Shown piece by piece: positions 8,326-14,775 of a DNA stretch of 36,694 nt (position 1 is the stretch's first letter; each line of letters starts with the position of its first letter). A program made the translations under genes and the position numbers. Source of the stretch: JAVBMU01 sp031552185 (GTDB taxonomy: Bacteria > Actinomycetota > Actinomycetes > Actinomycetales > Cellulomonadaceae); the NCBI GenBank assembly GCA_031552185.1, contig JAVBMU010000056.1:1-36694 (forward strand), read 5' to 3'. A model generated the notes under the pieces. It saw only the letters and a list, made by a program, of their open reading frames with translations, was not told the origin of the DNA and did no database searches.

Positions 8326-11300
8326 TGCGGATCACCATCAATCCCACAAGTCATAATCAATCCGAGCCTCCTGTCGTAGGTGAGGGTGGCGCCGGCCAAG
8401 GGGGCCTGGGCATCGTCGTCGAGCACCAGAGCCAACATGCCGGACAGGTATGGCGACTGCTGCCAGCCAGGAAACCACTGTTTTTCGAGTTCAGCGACTG
8501 TACGGTCGTACGTCCTTTCGTTGGTCAGGGCGAACGGCATCCGCAACGTGCAACCCGCCAGCACCCGCGCCTGGCGGCGCGGCACGGGATAGTCGCGAAT
8601 CGGCAGGGGTTCGCCGCCGCCGGGCACCCAGTCCGGAATCCGGTCCTGCCCGTCCGCGCCCCGTTGCACGACGACGACCTCGATCGACTCCCCGCCGTCT
8701 CGCACGCAGGCTTGACCCTTGGGGCTGTCCTCGTCCACCCGGCCCAGGCCGGCCCGCCCCGCCCCGAGCAGGGAGCCCTCGCCGGCGCCGGGCGAGCCGA
8801 GCCGGTAGTTCTCCGCCGCCCGACGCCGCCTGGCGTCCGATTTTTCCTCCGCCGCCTTGGCCCGGGCCCAGGCAGCGGCCCAGCCGGCCGGCGGTTCGGG
8901 CATCCCGTAGGCCGCGGCGACCAGCGGCGCGATGTCCGCAGGTAGCCGGATCGGGGTGCCGTCGAGGTGCGGGCCGAGCGTCGCGAGCGACGCGAGCAGC
9001 GGGTAGCGGCCGTAGACGGCCACGCTGCCACGGTCGGGGGCGGGCGGGCACGTCGCCCAGTCGACGCCGGTCACCCAGGCCCGCGGCCGGCGCAGGCGCG
9101 GCGGGCGGGCGGCCTCGCCGTCGCCCCGCCGATGCCGGTGCAACCGGCCGAGGCGCTGCAACAGGACGTCGACCGGGGCGGCGTCGGTCACCAGCAGGTC
9201 GAAGTCCAGGTCGAGCGACTGCTCCACGACCTGGGTCGCGACGACGACGTGCCTGCCCGGGCGGACACCGTCCGGTGTCGGCGGGCCGAAGAGCCGGCGC
9301 AGTCCTTCGTCGTTGACCTGGCGGTCGCAGGCCAGGAAGCCGGCGTGCGCGACGGTCACGTGATTCGCCCCGAATACCGCGGTCAGGTCCTCGGCCGCGG
9401 CCTGGACCCGCTTGACGGTATTGCGGATGACGACGGCGCAGCCGCCGTCGGCCAGTTCGGTGGTCAACAGTTCGCGCAAGGCGGCGTCGTCGTCGGCCAA
9501 CCGGGACACCTTGACCGAGGCGGCCCGGGCGGACGGTTCCGGCTCGACGACGACGGGCGCCCCGCCGCCGGCGTCGGCCGGGGTGGTCACGATGGACGGG
9601 TAGCCGAGCACCCGATCGATGGCGGCGAGCCCGGGGACGGAGGGGTCGGCGCCCGGCCACGCGGGGGCGGCGGCCGACGGCGCCGCCGGGCCGGCGGGCG
9701 TCGGGCCGGCGGGCGTCGGGAACGGGAGGGCGAGGCCGGCCGCATTCTCGCCGGCGGCGAGAATCGCGGCGAGGCCGCCGCCCGGGGGCGGCTGGGGCGT
9801 CGGCCCCGACCGACCGCGCTCGTACGCCTCGTACAACTCGACCCGACGCGCGGGCGGGAGGGTTGCGGAGAGCAGCACGACGCTCGTCCCGCCCGCCCCC
9901 AGCCATTCGAGCGCCCGGTCGAGGAACCGGGACATGTAAACGTCGGCCGCATGGACCTCGTCCAACACGACGACCTTGCCGATCAGGGCCAGGTTGCGAA
10001 GCATGACATGCCTGGCATTGAGCGCGGCGAACAGCACCTGGTCGATGGTCCCGACGACGAACGACGACAGCGCGGCCCGCTTGCGGCCGCGCATCCACTC
10101 GTCGGCGACCGCCCAGAGCCGGGGAACGGGGCCGCCGCCGGCGTCCTCCTGCTCGGCCGCGGTCTCCCCTGCCGCCGTCTCGACGTCGACGCTCGGGGGG
10201 CGGGCGTCCGGGCCGAGCCAGAGCCCTTGGTAGTCCGGGTTCAGCGCGGCCTTGCCGTGCACCAACGCCGCCGAGACCGGCTCGCCGTCCTGAGCCGGCA
10301 GCCGCTCCAGCCAGTCGAGCACCCGGGCGAACATGGCGTTGCTGGTGGCCTGCGTGGGCAGCGCCCAGAAGACGCCGCCCGCTCCGGACCGCAGCGCAAG
10401 GATCTCGGCCGCCAGGAGCGCGGCCTCCGTCTTGCCCTCCCCCATGGCCGCCTCGATGATCATCAGGCCGGGGGCCGCCATCGTCTCGGCCGCAGCGGTG
10501 GCGGCCGCCTGCACCGGGCGCGGCGGCGCGCCGACGGCCGGGAAGCGGTCGGCGAAGCGAGCGGCGGCGGCGCTTGGATCGGGCACGGGCCGCCACGGCG
10601 GCGTCAGCCCGAGCCGCTTCAGGCCGGCGTCGATCCGGTCCTCCGCAAGTTCCCGGGCCGGCGTGAGTAGCGGAACCTCGTCCAGCGGAAAGAGCGGAAA
10701 ATAGTCCGGCGCCGAGGCGATCCAGTCCGCCATGATGACGACGCCGATCAGCGCCACCTGCGCCGCGCGGGGGAACATCCCGGCGGTCCAGGCCGCAAGC
10801 CGGTCCGCGACATCGAACCGGTCGGCTGCCCGGTCCAGGAGGGCCGTGCGCACGTCCGCCCAGGCGCCGGCGCCGAGCAGGTGCCCGCGGATCCCGAGCT
10901 CCAACTCCGCGGGCTCCGGGAAGCTGCCATGATGGGCGGCGACCACGGTCACGAAGGGTTCGGCGTCGGCCCGGCCGAGCCCACGGTCGGCGAGCCAGGC
11001 GCCGAGGGCGATGCCGCCCGCCGCCTCATGGCGCAGGCGAGTGGCGCGACGGCGGGCGTCCAGGCAGACCATCGGGGACGGCGACTCGTACCCGGCGCCG
11101 ACCATCCGGTCGCAGAGCACCGGCACCTGATGGGCGAAGTCGGGGCTCACCTTCCCGACGTCGTGGATCCCCGCCAGCCAGGTGACGAGCCGGCGGCCGT
11201 CCGCCTCGCCGTCGGGCAGGCGGGCACCGATCAGGCGCCGGACCGACGGCGCCAACCACTCGTCCCAGAGGAAGCCGGCCACCGCCCCCGCGTCGTCGAG

Positions 11301-11447
11301 GTGGCGCCACAGCGGCAACCAGTGGGTAACCTCGCCCGGCACCGGGTAGCTCTTACCCCATGCGCGCGCGGCGAGGTGTCTGACCGGGTCATGCTGGTTG
11401 GTGCCCATATACGACATAACTATGCCCCCTGCGGCGTCGTTGTTCAT
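8322..11447 (-). CDS. cas3: Cas3 helicase-nuclease, type I-E
   Basis: About 1,041 residues from the ATG at 11447. It unwinds and degrades DNA marked by Cascade. The HD nuclease domain has H42, GIHDVGK (HD95-96), H140 and AAHHG (H172-H173). The SF2 helicase has Walker A AAMGEGKTE (about 334-340), motif II DEVH (496-499), motif III SAT (527-529) and motif VI QRLGRLHR (about 764-771). An unusual Pro/Ala/Gly-rich segment (about 546-638) separates the two RecA lobes. The start is uncertain: TTG 11453, ATG 11447, ATG 11417 and ATG 11408 are in frame, and the conserved region begins only at WGKS (about residue 30). It is the first gene of the operon. Confidence 0.95.
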   Translation of the reverse strand: MNNDAAGGIVMSYMGTNQHDPVRHLAARAWGKSYPVPGEVTHWLPLWRHLDDAGAVAGFLWDEWLAPSVRRLIGARLPDGEADGRRLVTWLAGIHDVGKVSPDFAHQVPVLCDRMVGAGYESPSPMVCLDARRRATRLRHEAAGGIALGAWLADRGLGRADAEPFVTVVAAHHGSFPEPAELELGIRGHLLGAGAWADVRTALLDRAADRFDVADRLAAWTAGMFPRAAQVALIGVVIMADWIASAPDYFPLFPLDEVPLLTPARELAEDRIDAGLKRLGLTPPWRPVPDPSAAAARFADRFPAVGAPPRPVQAAATAAAETMAAPGLMIIEAAMGEGKTEAALLAAEILALRSGAGGVFWALPTQATSNAMFARVLDWLERLPAQDGEPVSAALVHGKAALNPDYQGLWLGPDARPPSVDVETAAGETAAEQEDAGGGPVPRLWAVADEWMRGRKRAALSSFVVGTIDQVLFAALNARHVMLRNLALIGKVVVLDEVHAADVYMSRFLDRALEWLGAGGTSVVLLSATLPPARRVELYEAYERGRSGPTPQPPPGGGLAAILAAGENAAGLALPFPTPAGPTPAGPAAPSAAAPAWPGADPSVPGLAAIDRVLGYPSIVTTPADAGGGAPVVVEPEPSARAASVKVSRLADDDAALRELLTTELADGGCAVVIRNTVKRVQAAAEDLTAVFGANHVTVAHAGFLACDRQVNDEGLRRLFGPPTPDGVRPGRHVVVATQVVEQSLDLDFDLLVTDAAPVDVLLQRLGRLHRHRRGDGEAARPPRLRRPRAWVTGVDWATCPPAPDRGSVAVYGRYPLLASLATLGPHLDGTPIRLPADIAPLVAAAYGMPEPPAGWAAAWARAKAAEEKSDARRRRAAENYRLGSPGAGEGSLLGAGRAGLGRVDEDSPKGQACVRDGGESIEVVVVQRGADGQDRIPDWVPGGGEPLPIRDYPVPRRQARVLAGCTLRMPFALTNERTYDRTVAELEKQWFPGWQQSPYLSGMLALVLDDDAQAPLAGATLTYDRRLGLIMTCGIDGDPQ

Positions 11448-11453
11448 AGTCAA

Positions 11454-11605
11454 CCTCGCGGGTCTGACATCGCGAGCACGGGTGAAATCGCCGGCGAAAG
11501 CTCCTGGGGTTCGGCGAGCGCCGCCAAGCGGTCACCAACTCGGGGGTAGCGCCGCCAGCCAACTTGCCCTAGTATCGGCATGTAGCCACACCATCGCGGT
11601 GGTGC
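11454..11605 (-). promoter_or_regulatory. Region upstream of cas3, presumed cas promoter
   Basis: The cas operon promoter should lie here, between cas3 and the downstream end of the DUF3800 gene. I see no confident -35/-10 pair. A TTGACT (11453-11448) has no -10 at proper distance, the nearest candidate being 23 bp away. A short hairpin CACCA/TGGTG lies at 11589-11604. The assignment is positional. Confidence 0.3.
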
Positions 11606-11612
11606 TGGAAGT

Positions 11613-11653
11613 GAGCCTCGGGAGATCCTGCCGGATGACAGGGCCCGAGGCTC
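11613..11653 (-). terminator. Terminator-like hairpin after DUF3800 gene
   Basis: GAGCCTCGGG (11613-11622) pairs perfectly with CCCGAGGCTC (11644-11653) across a 21-nt loop that itself can form CCTG/CAGG. It starts 5 bp past the stop codon of the minus-strand gene. No U-tract follows, as is common in high-GC actinobacteria. Confidence 0.5.
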
Positions 11654-11657
11654 GCGC

Positions 11658-12239
11658 TTATCTAGAGCCGCGTCCGTCGACCACGACGAGGTCGATGGAC
11701 GGTTCGAGCGCCTTGAGCCAACGAGATTCCCCGACGCGACTTGCGGTGACGGCACCACAAATCGCATCCGCGATCCAAAGCAGCGGTTCGGCCGGGCCGG
11801 GCTTGTGATCGAGGCGCAACAGCTTCGACGCCCCACGCGTTCGCAGGGAATCGAGCATCGTGCGGTCGCGGTCGTCGTCTGCCGGGCCGCGGGACTCCAG
11901 CGTCAGATGATCACACCCGCGAAGCTCGAGTTCGTAGACGAAGGCTTCGAAGCACTTGCGCCGGCGCCGCTCCGGGGCTTCACCTGCGGGTCCGATCCGG
12001 ACCACAGCGATCGGGTGAATCCCAATCTTGACGATGGCGGCGATGACCTCATCGTGGCGCTCCGGGCCGTCCTTGCGCCAATGTGCCTTCGCCTGGCCTC
12101 GGCGCCCGAGCGTTCCGGCCTGTTCAGACGCCGAACGTTCCCGACCTGGCTCAAGCAAGAATCCGCCAAGCACATAGACGTCGACGTCGGGATCGCGTCG
12201 CCTGTCGGGGGCTGACTCGTCGCCGTAGGCGCACAGCAT
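11658..12239 (-). CDS. DUF3800-like protein
   Basis: A 193-residue protein taken from the ATG at 12239, which gives MLCAYGDESAPDRRRD, the acidic D-E-S opening typical of DUF3800 proteins. Further features fitting that family are VYVLGGFLLEP, an HWRKDG motif near residue 53 and LLWIADAICGAV near residue 155. DUF3800 proteins are predicted to have an RNase H-like fold with acidic active-site residues; no substrate is established. The frame stays open upstream to 12392, but that stretch is Arg-rich and unlike coding sequence. It lies about 200 bp upstream of cas3 on the same strand, separated by a terminator-like hairpin, so it is probably transcribed separately. Confidence 0.65.
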   Translation of the reverse strand: MLCAYGDESAPDRRRDPDVDVYVLGGFLLEPGRERSASEQAGTLGRRGQAKAHWRKDGPERHDEVIAAIVKIGIHPIAVVRIGPAGEAPERRRRKCFEAFVYELELRGCDHLTLESRGPADDDRDRTMLDSLRTRGASKLLRLDHKPGPAEPLLWIADAICGAVTASRVGESRWLKALEPSIDLVVVDGRGSR

Positions 12240-12474
12240 CGGACTCGACCCCGGCAGATGCTGGATCAACGGCGGCCTCCGTGAGGAGTGGCGGCGGTCG
12301 GTGCGACGATGTAATTGGCGGCGGGCGTCTCGTTGGCGCCGAGCAACCCACCGCGGCTGAATGCCCGAAGTGTCATGCGGTGATGCTATCACGTTGATCG
12401 TTACGCTACGCGGGTGCCTGTGCCGGTTTGTCCACTAGAACGCGAGTACTTGCGCCGGTTATGGGTGCCGCGTC

Positions 12475-12504
12475 TTCAACCTGACTGCGAGCCGGGTCTA
12501 CAGT
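12475..12504 (+). promoter_or_regulatory. Candidate promoter of the crRNA-like unit
   Basis: TACAGT at 12499-12504 is a plausible -10, with a weak -35 TTCAAC at 12475-12480 (18-bp spacing). The predicted start is near 12511, just before the degenerate repeat at 12520. A GGCAT-GTG-ATGCC palindrome at 12514-12526 covers the start region. Confidence 0.35.
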
Positions 12505-12519
12505 GTCGGCGTAGGCATG

Positions 12520-12608
12520 TGATGCCATCCCTGACGTGGGGTGATCCGCGGCAGAGGCAGTCGCGCCGCGTGCGCAAGGCCTGCTCCCCGCGCCTGCGGG
12601 GTTGCTGC
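12520..12608 (+). CRISPR. Degenerate two-repeat mini-array / crRNA-like RNA candidate
   Basis: The segment at 12581-12608 matches the array repeat (crRNA strand) at 22 of 28 positions: CTGCTCCCCGCG then CTGCGGGG keeps the full Cas6e hairpin, but the 3' handle is changed to TTGCTGC. Exactly 33 bp upstream, 12520-12547 ends GTGGGGTGATCC, matching the repeat's GCGGGGATGATCC except for one substitution and one deleted A. Its 5' half has diverged but still pairs (CATCCC with GGGGTG, one wobble). The 33-nt spacer is 12548-12580, the same length as in the main array. A single crRNA needs the 5' handle of repeat 1 and the hairpin of repeat 2, and those are the parts kept. Orientation is opposite to the cas operon and main array. 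It could be a regulatory crRNA-like RNA or a decaying array. Confidence 0.6.
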
Positions 12609-12634
12609 GCCCGGTTATCGCCATGGCCGGGCGC
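12607..12634 (+). terminator. Hairpin after the crRNA-like unit
   Basis: GCGCCCGG (12607-12614) pairs perfectly with CCGGGCGC (12627-12634), with a 12-nt loop, followed by the pyrimidine-rich TCTACCTCTT. It begins at the last bases of the second degenerate repeat, so it could end that transcript. Confidence 0.45.
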
Positions 12635-12655
12635 TCTACCTCTTGCGGTGCCGGT

Positions 12656-12683
12656 CGCCCCAGAATGTATACGTTTTGGGGCG
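12656..12683. terminator. Inverted repeat downstream of DUF308 gene, with a repeated half-site
   Basis: CGCCCCAGAA (12656-12665) pairs with TTTTGGGGCG (12674-12683) with a single mismatch. It lies 22 bp past the stop of the minus-strand membrane protein gene and could terminate transcription from either side. The left arm recurs as GGTCGCCCCAGAACGTA ending at 12702, a direct repeat with 34-bp spacing, so a protein-binding site is also possible. Confidence 0.45.
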
Positions 12684-12705
12684 CGGGTCGCCCCAGAACG
12701 TAGCC

Positions 12706-13311
12706 CTACCCCTCCACCACCACCGCCCCCGGGCCGGTCGGCCCGCCGGGGCTCCGCGCGGTGCGCAGGGCGAGCCCGAAGACGATGAGCGCCAGCCCCC
12801 AGGCGATCGCCGCGAGCCCGATGATCCATACGATCGAGACCAGACCGGCGTCGACGTTGAACAGGACGATCAGGCCCAGCACGGCCGCGACGAGCCCGGC
12901 GAACAGCCCCCACCCCCAGCCGAGACCCCGCGCGGGCCGGAGCAACAGGCACACCGCCACTTGCAGAAGTCCGGCGACGACGAGCCACAGCCCGATGATC
13001 CAGACGAGCACCTCCGCGCTCTTGCTCGGCCAGGCCAGCAGCACGATCCCGACGACGAGCCCGATCGCCCCGGTCAGGGCGTGCATCCCGCCCCAGCCGG
13101 TGCCGCGGAGTTGCACGGCGTCGACGATCTCCGCAATGCCAGTGATCAGCGCGAAGATCCCGACGATCACCACCAACGCCGTCGCCGTAATCCCGGGCCA
13201 CGCGATCGCGACGACGCCGAACGCGATCGTGAGGACGCCACGGATCACCTGCCAGTACCACGCCCGCGGGGCGACCAGCACGAGTCCGGTGGGAGTCACG
13301 TCGGCGGTCAT
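12706..13311 (-). CDS. HdeD family (DUF308) membrane protein
   Basis: A 201-residue integral membrane protein. From PRAWYWQVIRGVLTIAFGVVA onward it shows the paired-helix repeats of HdeD/DUF308 proteins (GVVAIAWPGITATALVVIVGIFALITG, then a second and third similar unit), about six membrane segments. HdeD proteins are implicated in acid or envelope stress in enterobacteria; the role in actinobacteria is unknown. I used the ATG at 13311; a GTG five codons upstream has better spacing to GGGGAG-like sequence and is possible. It diverges from csoR, so the copper operator between them might affect both genes. Confidence 0.85.
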   Translation of the reverse strand: MTADVTPTGLVLVAPRAWYWQVIRGVLTIAFGVVAIAWPGITATALVVIVGIFALITGIAEIVDAVQLRGTGWGGMHALTGAIGLVVGIVLLAWPSKSAEVLVWIIGLWLVVAGLLQVAVCLLLRPARGLGWGWGLFAGLVAAVLGLIVLFNVDAGLVSIVWIIGLAAIAWGLALIVFGLALRTARSPGGPTGPGAVVVEG

Positions 13312-13437
13312 CTCCCCATAACACACCAGGTCGCCGACGCCGGCACGGCCCCGCGGTCTTGCCGAGCCGGCCGGCCCGGGTGCTTCAGCGTCGCTGCCGG
13401 CCGGCCGAACGTCGTCGGGCAACGATCCGAAGGGGTC

Positions 13438-13466
13438 TTGTCAGGCCCGGGCGCCACGGGTACTGT
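13438..13466 (+). promoter_or_regulatory. csoR promoter
   Basis: TTGTCA (13438-13443), 17 bp, then TACTGT (13461-13466) form a good sigma-70-type promoter reading toward csoR, with a start expected near 13473, at the edge of the copper operator. Confidence 0.6.
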
Positions 13467-13472
13467 CCCCTT

Positions 13473-13491
13473 GGTACCCCACCGGGGTATC
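13473..13491. promoter_or_regulatory. CsoR operator
   Basis: TACCCC-ACC-GGGGTA (13475-13489) is a perfect inverted repeat of the G/C-tract type bound by CsoR repressors. It sits at the predicted transcription start, where bound apo-CsoR would block initiation and Cu(I) would release it. Confidence 0.7.
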
Positions 13492-13517
13492 CGAACGCAG
13501 CGGGAGGGTGAGTTGCG

Positions 13518-13817
13518 GTGACCGATGCAGCGGCAGAGCACGGCTACACGCCGGCGAAGGACGCCTACCTCAAGCGGATGCGACGGATCGAGGGCCAGGT
13601 CCGCGGCGTCGCGCGAATGATCGAGGAGGATGTGTACTGCATCGACATCCTGACTCAGATTTCCGCGGTGACCAAGGCTTTGCAGGCCGTGAGCATCGGG
13701 CTGGTCGAGGATCATCTGGGCCACTGCGTCGTCGGCGCGGCCCGGTCCTCGCAGGCGGAGGGCGCCGAGAAGGTCCGCGAGGCGGCCGACGCGATCGCGC
13801 GGCTCGTGCGCAGCTAG
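13518..13817 (+). CDS. csoR: CsoR family copper-sensing repressor
   Basis: A 99-residue, all-helical CsoR/RcnR family protein. It keeps the Cu(I) ligands C41, H66 and C70 with the same spacing as M. tuberculosis CsoR C36, H61 and C65, plus the family motif KRMRRIEGQVRGVARMIEED. Apo-CsoR represses its operon; Cu(I) binding lowers DNA affinity. A GGGAGG ribosome site precedes the GTG start. It is first in a plus-strand set with a copper chaperone and a copper ATPase, and a matching operator lies 30-45 bp upstream, so autoregulation is likely. Confidence 0.95.
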   Translation: MTDAAAEHGYTPAKDAYLKRMRRIEGQVRGVARMIEEDVYCIDILTQISAVTKALQAVSIGLVEDHLGHCVVGAARSSQAEGAEKVREAADAIARLVRS

Positions 13818-13925
13818 AGGCAGCGCACCGCGCCGACGGCACGCATCGCACCGACCGCACAAGACGACGAACAACGAGACACGGATCGAAGCGACACCGC
13901 ACCCGATCATCGAGAAGGGCAACGA

Positions 13926-14612
13926 ATGACCACCGTCACCACGCTGGGCGTGACCGGCATGACCTGCGGCAACTGCGTCAAGCACGTGACCGCCGAGATC
14001 GAGGCGATCCCGGGGGTCGAGGACGTGAGCGTGATGCTCACCGTCGGCGGCGTGTCGCAGGTGCGCGTCTTCTCCGACGAGCCGCTGGCCCCGGCCGCGC
14101 TGCGCGCCGCCGTGGACGAGGCCGGCTACGAGGTCGACAGCATCGCGGTGCGCGAGCGCGCACAGGCTGCCGAGTACGCCGGCCACGCGGATGAGATCCG
14201 CGCGGCGCGCGGCTGCGGCGGGCACAACGCCGAGTTGCGGACCGGTCCGCTGCCGACGGTTGCCGCGGCCGCCACCGGCCAGGCGGAGCAGGTGACCGAC
14301 GACGCTCCTCGCGCGGGCGGCTGCGGCTGCGGCGGGCACGGCGGTGGGCACGGCCACGGCGGACACGGGCACGGCGGCGGTGGGCACGGCCACGGCGGGG
14401 GCGGCGGCTGCGGCTGCGGCGAAGGTCGATCGGGGGCCGGGCCGGCCTACAACCCGCAGCAGCGCACGTACTCGCTGACCATGCCCCCGACGCCGCCGGT
14501 CTCGATCGCGCCCGAGGCCGCCACCCTCGACGCGATCACACTCGGCGCGATCACCACCGACGCGACCAACCCCGAGGCCACCACCGGGGAGACCGCACCG
14601 ACCCGGAGCTAG
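13926..14612 (+). CDS. HMA-domain copper chaperone with Cys/His-rich tail
   Basis: A 228-residue protein. Residues 1-70 are a heavy-metal-associated domain with the Cu(I) site GMTCGNC (C14, C17). The rest is unusual: GCGGH near residue 97, then a GCGCGGHGGGHGHGG-type run (about 131-165) rich in His, Gly and Cys and ending GCGCGEG, then a Thr/Ala-rich tail. Standard CopZ chaperones are about 70 residues, so this protein is a chaperone fused to a likely metal-storing or buffering segment. It lies between csoR and copA with a GAAGGG ribosome site, and should deliver Cu(I) to the ATPase. The low-complexity tail could also bind nickel or zinc. Confidence 0.88.
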   Translation: MTTVTTLGVTGMTCGNCVKHVTAEIEAIPGVEDVSVMLTVGGVSQVRVFSDEPLAPAALRAAVDEAGYEVDSIAVRERAQAAEYAGHADEIRAARGCGGHNAELRTGPLPTVAAAATGQAEQVTDDAPRAGGCGCGGHGGGHGHGGHGHGGGGHGHGGGGGCGCGEGRSGAGPAYNPQQRTYSLTMPPTPPVSIAPEAATLDAITLGAITTDATNPEATTGETAPTRS

Positions 14613-14647
14613 CTGAGCGATCCGGAGCTAGCTGAGCGATCCGGAGC
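14603..14647 (+). repeat. 19-bp tandem duplication across the chaperone stop codon
   Basis: CCGGAGCTAGCTGAGCGAT occurs at 14603-14621 and 14622-14640, followed by a partial third copy CCGGAGC (14641-14647). The chaperone stop codon TAG (14610-14612) lies in the first copy. Confidence 0.9.
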
Positions 14648-14775
14648 GGTCGGCTCGCGTCGGACTCGTGGTGAGTTGCGGTTTCGCGGCGAGAACCGCG
14701 ACTACACGCCAGTTCAGCGCCCGACGACCGCTCCGCGGGGGGGCACCAGTAGTGCCACATCGTGAGGAGTAAGGC

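Noticed and set aside
11419..11453. TTGACT...CATAGT as the cas3 promoter
   Set aside because: The spacing is 23 bp, too long for a normal promoter, and it overlaps possible start codons.
12455..12462. CCGGTTAT shared with the sequence after the second degenerate repeat (12611-12618)
   Set aside because: Only 8 nt, and the second copy lies in the terminator-like hairpin rather than in the spacer.
13530..13538. A 9-nt match (GCGGCAGAG) of the mini-array spacer's 5' end in the start of csoR
   Set aside because: A 9-nt match in a GC-rich 36-kb window is expected by chance, and the flank is not a good AAN PAM.
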